NCBI RefSeq assembly: GCF_000740895.1
Contig: NC_025263.1
Location: 248,001-312,000 of the forward strand
Direction: 5' to 3'
DNA length: 64,000 nucleotides
Source: Theileria orientalis strain Shintoku
Taxonomy: Eukaryota; Apicomplexa; Aconoidasida; Piroplasmida; Theileriidae
Part shown: one piece after another, positions 24,501 through 34,005 of the stretch
Position numbering within the stretch: the first letter of the stretch is position 1
Layout of the letters: every line of letters begins with the position of its first letter
The notes under the pieces: model-generated
Told to the model about the DNA's origin: nothing
The model's input: only the letters and a program-made list of their open reading frames with translations
The model's database searches: none
Made by a program: the position numbers and the translations under genes

Positions 24501-27500
24501 CCGAGAGTCCGTGTATCTCTTCTTCGAGTATTCCGTGGATAAAGAACGACTTGTACTTCGGGTCCCAGTACTTGATTATCCCGTAACTCCACTCTCTGTT
24601 TTTCTTGTTAATCGCGTCTCTGTCCGCCGGCGCGTACTTCACCAGGTATCCGACGAACTGAAAGCCGTGATTCGTGTCTATCAGCTGTATTTGCTTTGGC
24701 TGCGGGAAGTAGAATTTATCCACCTTGATTGCTGGTTGAGCCTGCACTTGCGCCACTTCCCTCTGTTCCTTGGGTTCCGTGTGTTCTTTTTGCTCCTTAT
24801 GCTCTTTGTGCTCTTTGTGCACCTTAGGATCCGTGTGATCCTTGTGCACCTTAGGGTCAGTGCGATCCTTATGGTCCTTAAAAGCCTTTGGATCTTTGGC
24901 CTCCTTTGGCTCCAATGACTCCTCCTGCTCCTCCTCCTCTTCCTTGCGGGGTTCCAAAGACTCGACACTCATCTCACTCTCCTTCTCTGGGGCAGTGTGA
25001 CGTCTGAGCCTCAATTGCGCGTACTCCGACTGCGGGCGCTCGTACGCCCCGTCGTCGTGCTGATGCGAGTGTCTCCTCGGCCTTGACTGCATGTATTCTG
25101 TCATCGGCTGCGACTCCTGCCTCTTCAGCTCCTCTGCCAGCTTTTTCTTCTGCTCCTCCATCTTCTGGTGTCTTTCTGAAAAACGCTTTGGCTGTGGAAT
25201 TTCCTTCGGCTTTGTCTTCTTCTGTGTCCCTTCCGCCTCCTGGGTCTTCTGCGTCTGCTTACTTGGTTGTTTCTGCTGCTGTGCTTGCTGATTTTTCTGA
25301 TGTTTTCCTTCCTTGGTCTGGGTTTTTTGAGATAAAGATTCATTTTTACTCGTTGACTGCTGCTTTTGCAATGCTGCTTTATGTGGTTGCTTCTTCGACT
25401 GCGTTTCCTTTTGCTGTTTTGTTTGCGTCGTTTCCTTTTGCTGTTTTGTTAGCGTCGTTACTTCTTTCTGCTGTTTCTGCGTCGTTACTTCTTTCTGCTG
25501 TTTCTGCGTCGTTACTTCTTTCTGCTGCTTTACTGGAGTGTCCTGAGACTTTTGTGCTTGGGGCTTCTGAATCGTTGATTCCTTCTGATGCTTTGGTGAT
25601 GCAATATTCTTCTGATGTTTTGGTGTTGGCGTTTCCTTCTGATGCTCCTTTACTGAGGACTGTTTATTCTGTTTCGATGTCGGTACTTCCTTTTTCTGAT
25701 TCTTCTTTTCCTGCGTCTGATTCTTCTGGTGCGTTTTTGCTTGTGCTCCCTGCTTCTTCGATCCTTCTCCTTGCGTTCCTGCCAGCTTTCTTCTCTTCAC
25801 GTTTTCCTCATCCTTCTGTCTCTCAGCCTCCTTCTCCAGGTCTCTCAGTGCTGCTGTTATCTTCGATATGTCTCTCTTAAGGTCCTCCTTCTTCGTTTTC
25901 TTCGTGGTATTCATTTCCTTCGACTCTGGCGTCGACTCCACTGAGTGCAACTCCTTGTTCATTCTTCTCGTGATCCTGTGCACTGCGTCCAGCGTCAGGT
26001 CCTCCAGGAACCCGCTCTCTTGCAGCGTCTGCAGTGCCAACTCCTCCGTAATCGACTCTTGGCTGCTCTTCAGCGCCACTGGCGTCGTCCTTTCCTCCAG
26101 CTTCAGCTTCGGCCTTTCCTTCGACCATGGCGACTGCACCAGCGCGTTCACTACTCTGAAGGTCAGGTACTTGCTGTTGTGCTTCACCTTCGGCGTGACA
26201 ATCGGCTGCGACAGGTAGTACTGCGAGTTTGCAGTCAGGAACTGTATTGAGAGCTGGCACGTGAGGCAGCTGCAGTCTTCGAACGAGAGTCCTCCGTCCT
26301 TGCTGTTGTGGCAGAACTGGTACAGGAGCTCCATCACTGTCTCTCTGTCCCTCTGCTGTTCCTTGCTTCCCTGCAAGTTCAGGTTGCACGCCACTATTTG
26401 CTTCAGTGCTCGCAGCTCACTGCTTTCTCCCAGCGCTCCTTCGTCGTACACCTTCACGTTCTCTTCCTCCGTCACTGCTCTGATCAGCGGCTTCACCACT
26501 CCTTCCTTCGTGTAGAAGAGCAGGCACAGGTAGTTTTTAAGCGGCTTCTTCTTCTCCTGCTGACCTTCCTGCTTCCCCTCTCCGTTGCTTCTCTTCTCCA
26601 CTGCCTGTGCGTTGCACGAGATCCTTCTTACCAGCTTTCCTTCTATTCTCGTAGGCTGCTGAGTCCTGTTTCTCTTCGACTCGAACAGGTACGTGTTGTC
26701 TCCCAGGTTCTTGATGATCAGGCACAGGTGCACTTCCTTCTCCAGTATGTACAGTCCCAGGTCCTCGTACATGAAGCACGACGCGTTCTTCAGGTCATCT
26801 GTGTTCCAGGTCTGCTTACTTTCCTTCGCTTCCGTTCTTGGCGACTGCTGCTTATCCGTCATGATGTGCTTCGAGACTGTGTACTTGTTCGACTCATTCA
26901 CTGGCACTATTGACACTGACCCGTAGTCCGTCACGTTGTTGACCATGAATATTCCTTTGTACAGCTCCATTTTGCATCTTTCCAGCTTCTTTCTGTTATA
27001 CGCCAGGTCTGTCAGCGACAGGTTATCTTCCGACTCTATCTTGTAGAAGGATATTGTTCTTTTCGGCTTCAGTGTTCCCTCTGGGTCAAACGGGTAATTT
27101 TTCAACTCTTTCGTTGCTGCTAAATCTATTTGAAATCCTCCTTTCGACGTTCCTCTTTTCGATGCTTTCATTAAAACCCTTCTTCTTTCCCACAACTCTG
27201 CTTCTTCCAGGTTTATTTCCAGTTCCTTCGACGACGTCTTATCTTTTTCCAGGAGACTAAGCAGGAGCCTGTGCTTATCTATTAGCCTCGATATTATCAT
27301 TGCTTTATCGAACTTCTTACTCATTTTCAGGTGCTTCGCTCTTCTACTTATTCCTGTAAGTCCCTTCATCTCCTTCCTCTTATGCTTCTTCACTTTCAAC
27401 TTCTTCCTTGATATATCCTCATCGTCTTTATCTTCTTCACAGGACTCCTCTCTACCTTTTCCGTTACTTTCTTTACTACTCTCCTTATCTTCCTCATCAT

Positions 27501-28182
27501 CCTCCTTATCTTCCTTCGTTAACTCCTCATCATCTTCATCTTCTTCTTTTAACTTCTTACTATACTTTTTCTTCTTATATTTTTCCTTATATTCTTTTAT
27601 CTCTTTGCTCTTATGCTTATTCAACACCTTTTTCTCAAGTTTTTTCTTAAGCATATGTTTTTCCTTAGTTTTCAGTTTCTTTTTCTTAAGGAGTAGTGAT
27701 TTAGCAGCTGCATTTTTAAAAGTTTCCGAGTTACCCTTGTCCTTCGGTGAATCTTTTTTCGGGCCTGGTTGTGCCTTATATGATTTTTGAACTGTCGGCG
27801 ACGACTTATCACTCAACGACGCAGATACGTTAGAATCCGGTGATTGCGACTCTGTAGGTCCTTGGTTACTTTCACTTTTTTTCTGCTTATCTTTTTGTTG
27901 ATAGTAGTCTGTTCCTTTTTTGTGGTTCACTTCCAATCCGTTCGACCTATCGCTACCTGGTCCTTTTTCCTTCCACCAGTCCATATCGATACAGAGGCGC
28001 AACAGTTCTCTCGGTATTGACTCGTCCCTCTCGTGATTATTTTTTTCATTATCACTTAGGAGGACTTTGACATTTTCTGTGTTGTTATTTAACTCTGGAG
28101 GCCCCTCAGCTTGCTCAGCAGAGTCCTCATTATGTGTATCATCGTGTGTTGAATTTGACTGTACTGAATCTTTTTCATTCAT
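12599..28182 (-). CDS. SET1: Giant SET1/MLL-type histone H3K4 methyltransferase (8 exons, 4,834 aa)
   Basis: I reconstruct eight exons: 28182-23674, 23456-21612, 21406-18002, 17825-13756, 13442-13316, 13286-12924, 12811-12678 and 12650-12599. All junctions are GT-AG and phase-compatible. Exon 1 (residues 1-1503) is Lys/Glu/Gln-rich with a Cys-rich end. Exon 2 has an acidic repeat-rich region, then tandem PHD-type clusters at about 1880-2060. A bromodomain spans exons 2 and 3 (about 2090-2160, with PMNLVTLFTK joined to LEGCKYATISEF). Exon 3 adds another PHD (about 2425-2480). Exon 4 has an extended PHD split in two (about 3625-3675 and 4165-4210), then FYRN and FYRC (about 4410-4590). Exons 6-8 carry SET (GLGLFASVPI, EYVGEL, RFINHSCDPNC, EITYDY) and post-SET (CLCGAANC). 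PHD, bromodomain, FYRN/FYRC and SET together mark trithorax/SET1 enzymes, which methylate H3K4 at active chromatin. The bromodomain and SET each cross introns, which proves that the open frames are one gene. Confidence 0.88.
13443..13755. repeat. Repeat-filled intron 4 of the SET1 gene
   Basis: This 313-nt intron is made largely of degenerate units resembling gctagggtataaccatatgcata. The clearest copies lie between about 13640 and 13720, with looser versions upstream from 13500. It joins FYRC to the pre-SET exon in phase 2. Confidence 0.75.
15270..15306. repeat. 9-nt coding repeat (His-Gly-Thr) in SET1
   Basis: Four tandem copies of ggttccgtg encode a short His-Gly-Thr run on the minus strand. 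It lies within the long insertion that splits the extended PHD finger. Confidence 0.85.
15841..15960. repeat. 30-nt coding minisatellite in SET1, four copies
   Basis: Four 30-nt units (gattcgtgatgatgactttg plus tttttgatct) are identical apart from one base in the last copy. They encode four Gln/Ser/His-rich 10-residue units (SDQKQSHHHE) on the minus strand. The near identity points to recent expansion or homogenisation. Confidence 0.95.
17826..18001. repeat. Low-complexity intron 3 of the SET1 gene
   Basis: This 176-nt intron is rich in imperfect ctaactagct, taactaccc and gactgc words. They resemble, but do not copy exactly, the units in introns 2 and 4. It has a canonical donor (GTGAGC) and acceptor (TTTGTAG). 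Confidence 0.6.
21407..21611. repeat. Direct repeats in intron 2 of the SET1 gene
   Basis: The 16-mer aattattaccgacgtg occurs at 21417 and 21464, and its first ten bases recur at 21551. A 28-nt block beginning taactaacagctaactagta occurs at 21435-21462 and 21522-21549 with one mismatch. The intron separates the two halves of the bromodomain, so splicing must be efficient despite the repeats. Confidence 0.85.
22884..22982. repeat. 33-nt coding minisatellite in SET1, three copies
   Basis: Three perfect 33-nt tandem units start at 22884, 22917 and 22950. They encode an 11-residue acidic/hydrophobic unit (GEMNVDKPDVV on the minus strand) in the acidic region ahead of the PHD cluster. Confidence 0.95.
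22996..23049. repeat. 27-nt coding repeat in SET1, two copies
   Basis: Two tandem 27-nt units encode ENYENGDQE-type 9-mers on the minus strand, directly next to the 33-nt array. Confidence 0.9.
23457..23673. repeat. Degenerate repeat intron 1 of the SET1 gene
   Basis: This 217-nt intron is composed of imperfect tandem words such as actaaatatactagct and acacttaatacactaa. It lies between the coding ends GSED and EFDSF and is in phase 0. Confidence 0.7.
25452..25532. repeat. 27-nt coding minisatellite in SET1, three copies
   Basis: Three 27-nt units start at 25452, 25479 and 25506. They encode a Lys/Gln/Thr 9-mer (KEVTTQKQQ) in a long polar stretch of exon 1. Decayed copies continue on both sides. 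Confidence 0.92.
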
Positions 28183-29428
28183 GATTAATTAATCCTATTG
28201 TGGCGATTTGTGTTTTGTGATATTTGTGTGTAATATCAGATTTATAAACAACGATTTTATCGGATGACATCAACTTCGCAATTTATGTGAAAAATCTGAA
28301 ATTGCGTTTTTTTGATCGAATAAATATTTTACATGATCCATTTACCTCATTAAGGCAAATATATGTTTGTTTTTGCGGTGTTTCACCACCCAAATGATAT
28401 CAATGATTCCAATTATTTGTATATGAATGAAAACAAATATCGCTTAATAAAGTATATTGCCATAATCCCAAATTGAACTAAGAAATACACATTAAAGATA
28501 AATTTAAACACATTTAATAAAGCTTTAAAGCATCCTTTTGTTTTCGGATTTTTTATAATATATGGCAATAAAAACAAAAATATTATTAAGTTTAGAATCT
28601 TGATTACTTTGAAATGGCAAATTATAATTTGGCGTGTACATTTGGTATTTTTATATCATGATATTTTGGTGCTACAATATACGAACTACTGCAATAATGA
28701 TACTGATGTCGTTTATTGCTTGATAATTAACACATATTTATAAGTATTGGTACATATAATTCTTTAAAATATGATATGATTAATTAATAAAAATAAAATC
28801 TATACAATATTAAGATAGATATCGTTACGATTCCCTAGATGTGCAAAAATTATTGTCTATCTCATGGGGCATCGATGACAAATCATAAAAAATATGACCT
28901 CTAATCGTACACAAATTTGCCAATTAGTTTCATAATTAAAAATCAACTAATCTCATGGTCTAAACAATTCAGATAAAAGCCATTTTCAAAATTATAATCC
29001 GATACACACTACAAATAATTACATAATAATTTAATTATATATAAATACCGACTTTATTATCAGCAAATATGTATAAATCCATATAAAGAACTTAATGTCT
29101 TTTCATTTCGTTTACATATTTTTATGGAATCTTATCATTTTACTTAGTCGTTTTGTACTGTCATAATTTATACAGATACTATCAATATCAATTCAACATT
29201 CAATTCCACTAATATATGTTTCATTATATATTATTATGACTTCTTTTTATTTATTTTTACTTAAAATTTATATTCTTTTTATTATTACGCTTGCACAACA
29301 TTGCGGAATCATTAGATAAATATAATATTATATCATAAATTATTAGTTTTTTACCATTATTTTTTATTTCAATTTAAAGAATTTCATTTGTATTTAATAA
29401 GTTGTTCGGATTCCTATAATATAATGCA
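28183..29428. other. Long AT-rich divergent intergenic region
   Basis: These 1,246 bp lie between the SET1 start (-) and the transporter start (+) and form the longest gene-free stretch in the window. The region is very AT-rich with scattered poly-A and poly-T runs. No coding frame, RNA gene or clear repeat was found. It presumably contains both promoters. Confidence 0.5.
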
Positions 29429-31003
29429 ATGGCTGACAAGAATTTGAATTCGCATTCAGAATCTTTCTATGTAGATTCCACCAAAACATTTTCCAAAGAT
29501 GCAACTATTGTGGAAGAAGTTCTTGGGAAAAAAGAGTTGGAATATTCTTTCGAAGCTACTAAATTAAGTAAACCTATAGAGGTTTTAACTACTACGGATT
29601 CCAACGCCTCAGACTTGCAGGAATCCTACAATTCGTCCTCTCAGACCTCAAACGAAGTTCATAATAAATCAGAGGAAACTGAGTTTTTGCTAATTGACGA
29701 TTCAGAATTTCCTTTAAATGTCGATGAAAAAGTTGTTTTATTGAGTGAACCTACACATCAAGACAGGCGCTCACTATTCTCGCTGTTTGGCTACGAATTC
29801 TCACTAAAACTCTGCTTTTATATGATCATTTTCGTCCTTACGAATACGGCGCAGCCATTGCTGGTAAGTTTAAAGAGTGTGATGAATGCTTGTAGATTGT
29901 CTTACTGAAGAAGAACGGAGGGACGCCGGTATTTGGGAGAATTTTCAATTTTTTGTAGAAGGGAACTTACACATTTCTGCTACCTACCTACCTCGCTATG
30001 GTCTGCGTTGGATTCTATCCGACAAAGAAGACGATCTTGTAAGTGTTGATGTTTGTGAACGCGTGTTCAGCCAAGAAAACTGGAAGTACCCGATTCTACT
30101 ATCTTTGTTGGACTTACTACACCAGGTTATCGAGAAGGGTACGTTTTCTTATCACAATTGCGCTTAGCTGGCCTGATTTACTGTGGACCCTCAATTTACT
30201 CGATCGCATCAAGCACGAATACTCTGTTTCTCGCGCTGTTTTCTAAGGTTGTCCTCAAGCAGACGGTAACGAGTCTCACCTGGCTTTCGGTTTCACTCAT
30301 TTCCTTTTCGCTTGCAATGAGCGGATTCGTACAAATAGACTACATCGACTCGCAACACATTCTCGGATTTATGCTCGTGACCTTGGCATCGCTGGTGGTA
30401 CGTTGGTCCCTCAGTCATTACACACTTCAGAGTGCACTCAACTCCATAATTGGCGAGTCGTTGCTGAAGCAAGAGAAGATAGAAGGCCCTAATTTGGTGT
30501 GTATGATGGGGTAGGAACACCGCTTAGATTAATAACTTAAATTTAGATTGACCTCCCTCTCAGTATTCTCGGCCTGGTCGGTCTTGTGGACATTTCCGAA
30601 GCGGCGCAAGCTCTTTGCGACGGACGCGGACCTCAACCCGTTTGACCTGAAGGTGTGTTGGTACCATAAAGTTAAAGTTTAGAACGTTGTGAGCATTTTG
30701 CTGGCGCTTCTCCTGTCGAACTTCGGAAGGTCGTCCGTATACTACTACATCATCAAGAACTGTGGATCGGTGTGTTGCGGAGTGCTTAAGGCGCTGAGAA
30801 TCTTCTTGATCATCTTGATGGATCACTACCTGTTCAATTTCATAGACGGCGGACAGAAGTTGTCACTTGGGAAGTTCATAGCTGCACTGATCGTAAGCTT
30901 GATTTGCTCAATTATGATTTTTAGTGTACAGTTGGAGTCATTTCTTACTCCATCGACAGATCGGACCATCAGTTTAAGAATAAATCAGAATAAAACGTTT
31001 TAA
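29429..31003 (+). CDS. Drug/metabolite transporter (DMT/SLC35F-like) integral membrane protein
   Basis: Six or so exons run from ATG 29429 to TAA 31001-31003. The first 110 residues are polar and acidic, as in a cytosolic tail. A string of hydrophobic segments follows: LCFYMIIFVLTNTAQPLL, TYTFLLPTYLAMVCVGF, YPILLSLLDLLHQ, a GPSIYSIASSTNTLFLALFS helix, LKQTVTSLTWLSVSL, and several more to about 30930. The GPSIYSIASSTNTLFLALFS-K-V-LK-T-LTW element is the typical inner repeat of the DMT fold seen in SLC35F and CRT-like carriers. The substrate and the membrane cannot be told from sequence. It lies head-to-head with SET1 and 144 bp ahead of CIAO2. Confidence 0.75.
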
Positions 31004-31147
31004 AAGAAAATGTTGTATACAATAATTTTTATTTTCCACTAGTGTGTTGTGTTTAATGTGTTTTTATTGGTGTATATCCCTTGATAGCCACATTAATTAA
31101 ACCCAAGTTTGATTTTAATCAATAATATTGAATTTTATGTTATAAAT

Positions 31148-31945
31148 ATGTTAAACACACATTTAGATAATGAAAATCCCATTTTACATAAACATTCTAA
31201 CAAGACTTATCTACCAACTGACGGTGACGATGTACCTCTCGGAGATAGTAAATATGACCTAGAACTAGGGGATTCCTCTAACCTAGGAGTCTATTACAGC
31301 GATTGTGGACTTCCCAGTAAAACTGGTTCTGATCTTCTTGATTATTCAAACGATTACGAGTCGTTCGATGAAGAGGTATTGGTGAAGGTTGTTTATATAC
31401 TTTAATGTTATAGGAAATATTTAATATTATTAGAAGCATAAAGGATCCTGAATATTCTTACACACTAGAGGACCTTAATGTCGTTTCTGTGGACAATATC
31501 TTCGTGGACGAGGATACATTCACAGTATCGGTATTTTTCACTCCCACAGTTCCGCACTGTTCACAAGTAAAATAAATTAACAATCACACGTTTATTTGTA
31601 ATTCATTAGGCTACCTTGATTGGCTTGATGATTTTTGTAAAGTTGTATCAAAGTTTACCTCCCAACTTTAAGATTGACGTTCAAATATCTAAGGGTTCGG
31701 CAGACACACTTTAACAAAACATTTTTAGGAACACACAACAATGAAGATGGTATAAACAAACAATTATTGGACAAGGAACGTATCGCAGCAGCCTTGGAAA
31801 ATCCTATGCTTGTTGATATGATCAACGATGGTATTACTCACACACACATATATATTATTATGAATTTTATCCACATTTATTGATTTTATTCATAGGGATT
31901 TATAATGGAAACGGTGGAAACAATTTGTTTAATGAATCTTGGTAG
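31148..31945 (+). CDS. CIAO2: Cytosolic Fe-S assembly factor CIAO2/MIP18 (FAM96)
   Basis: Five short exons run from ATG 31148 to TAG 31943-31945. The core reads [20 protein letters not shown], then [27 protein letters not shown], a GLMIFVKL helix, and [20 protein letters not shown] with [14 protein letters not shown]. These are the conserved blocks of CIAO2/MIP18, including the reactive Cys in TVPHCS. CIAO2 works with CIAO1 and MMS19 to deliver Fe-S clusters to cytosolic and nuclear enzymes. The first 70 residues are a low-conservation acidic leader. The helical-repeat gene starts just 47 bp downstream. Confidence 0.9.
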
Positions 31946-31992
31946 AAGGCTGATCATAACACACTGAATTTATATTTCATTTTAATCTAAAT

Positions 31993-33783
31993 ATGATTGT
32001 TTATTATATTATTTTTAGATTTCTATTTTTATTTAAATGTATTATATCAATCTTATTAAAAAGAACGGCTCTGTTTTTATTGATTTATTCTGTTTATTAT
32101 CTTGTACATTATTCAACACGTAAATACGCTATAACTAGCTATTCAGACAATATTAATATAAATTTCTTTTCATATGCCTTTTTACATTGTTCTAAACCAT
32201 ATTGTTTGAGGAATATTAAATGGCAAAGACTAGGAATTTTGAATCAAATCACATCGCACATACATTCTCTTCCTTCTTCTGAAGATGAACATAATAAAGC
32301 TTTAACAGAAGGCAATAATATAAATCCACCAGAGTATCTAGGCAATAATGATGCTCATATTAATTCTAATGATTACTTAAGTTCTAACGGTGATGCTGGA
32401 GCCACACCGGGCGAAGTTACTGAAGAAGACGTGTGGAAAATGAAGGCCGCAATCTCACAGAATTCTACATTGGGCATAGACTGGGTTAATACACTGAAAA
32501 CTTTGCAAACATCACCCTATTGCAGTAAGTGTATATAAAATTATAGAAGAGTGTGTATGGATACGTATATACAGATTTGTATTAATGAGACATATAACCA
32601 TATAACATTTTAATATACACATTTAGCTGTAAGTCCACTGACGATTGCATACAATTCAGCACTGTCAGCTGCAGAAAGGAACTGTAACGCAGATCTATCT
32701 CTCAGCATTATTGAAGATATGAAGAAAAGTAGTGAAAAGGTTCTCGACGCTGTTAGCTATAAGATCGCAATTATGACATGCGTAAAGTGTAATCGTGTAG
32801 AAGATGCACTGAGGTTAAAGGACGAACTCATGGAAAGTGGCTTCAACATCGATCATGGCACAATAAGAAGTCTTTTATGGCTATTATCCCATAATGGATA
32901 CGGCCACGAGGCACTTAAGCTGTTTGAAATACTAAAAAAGTTGTGTGAGCTGTGTAAACACGATAAAGGACTAGTACAAGCAGATTATCTGAACACTATT
33001 GAATCCTGTCTGCTGTCGAATATGTATGAAGACTCAGTCGATATGTACGATAAGCTGAAGAAATCGCCAAATTATAAATTGGACTCTAAATCATTTAAAA
33101 CGTTGTTAGAATTGGCATATAGCACCTCGGATTCAGACTTATGCAAAGAGTTATACTCCCAGGCAGTTAAAGAGAAATCGTTTGAACTTACTAATTACCA
33201 TTATAAGCTGATCGTGAGAACTCTGCTGATGAATGGAAATCTTGATGTGGTACACACAATTTGGAAAAACCTAATGAATGAGCCTAATTTGTTTGACACA
33301 GCGCTGCTTCAACTGTTTCTGGAAAGCTACTCTACTTCGGGGGATTTTAAAAACTCATACGAATTGTTGTTGTTGATGGATAAGGAGATGTTGTTAAGGT
33401 CCTCTCAGCCTTATTTACTAGCAATCAAGTCCTGTGAGAAGTGCGGAGAGTGGAATCTTGCAATAAAGATACTCAGGATGGCTCAACATAAACTGAACAA
33501 AAATGATATAAGGATGTATAACGCTGTTTTAGCAGTTTGCCTGGTGGCAAAGGAATGGGATGCCATGGCGTCAATTTATAAGGAAATTTTTAAGGATTCT
33601 GGATCAACAATGGGTCAAGATCAGTTGAAACACAGTGATTTGGTCCCAAATGGAGATACAATAGCATATCTGTTAATATCATTTTACCATATTGATGATC
33701 AACCGATGATAAAGTCGCTCCTGTCAATCCCAGTCGTTGACACTCCACTGCTTTCTAAAATTAGAAAATCATTAAAACAATAA
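31993..33783 (+). CDS. PPR-like helical-repeat protein with hydrophobic leader
   Basis: Two exons, 31993-32524 and 32627-33783. The N-terminus has two hydrophobic stretches (MIVYYIIFRFLFLF and ALFLLIYSVYYLV) followed by Ser/Asn/Lys-rich sequence. That is the form of an apicomplexan apicoplast leader or a membrane anchor. The rest is all-helical with about 35-residue periodicity, e.g. VSYKIAIMTCVKCNRVEDAL, YLNTIESCLLSNMYEDSV, YNAVLAVCLVAKEWDAMASI. This is characteristic of pentatricopeptide repeats, which bind organellar RNA. Individual repeats are degenerate, so the RNA target cannot be read. Apicoplast import is inferred from the leader. Confidence 0.7.
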
Positions 33784-34005
33784 TATTTTAACATATAGAG
33801 AATGAATAAGTATGTGTGTGTGTAGTTATTCAGTCTTTATGTTTATTTGTTTGGAATCCTGCTGTGTGTGTAGTGTGGATTCCATTGGCGAATTACATTT
33901 TATTTAGATATTTTGTATCGCAATTAACAATGATTTTTTATTTACATGTGTTTATTTTATAAATTTTATTAATTGGTATGGATTTATAATCTATTCTCTG
34001 TTCAG

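Noticed and set aside
25083..25880. Plus-strand ORF of 265 codons rich in Ser, Leu and Ala
   Set aside because: It lies opposite the Lys/Gln-rich repeats of SET1 exon 1. Its hydrophobic composition is the mirror of Gln/Lys codons, and there is no start context or domain.
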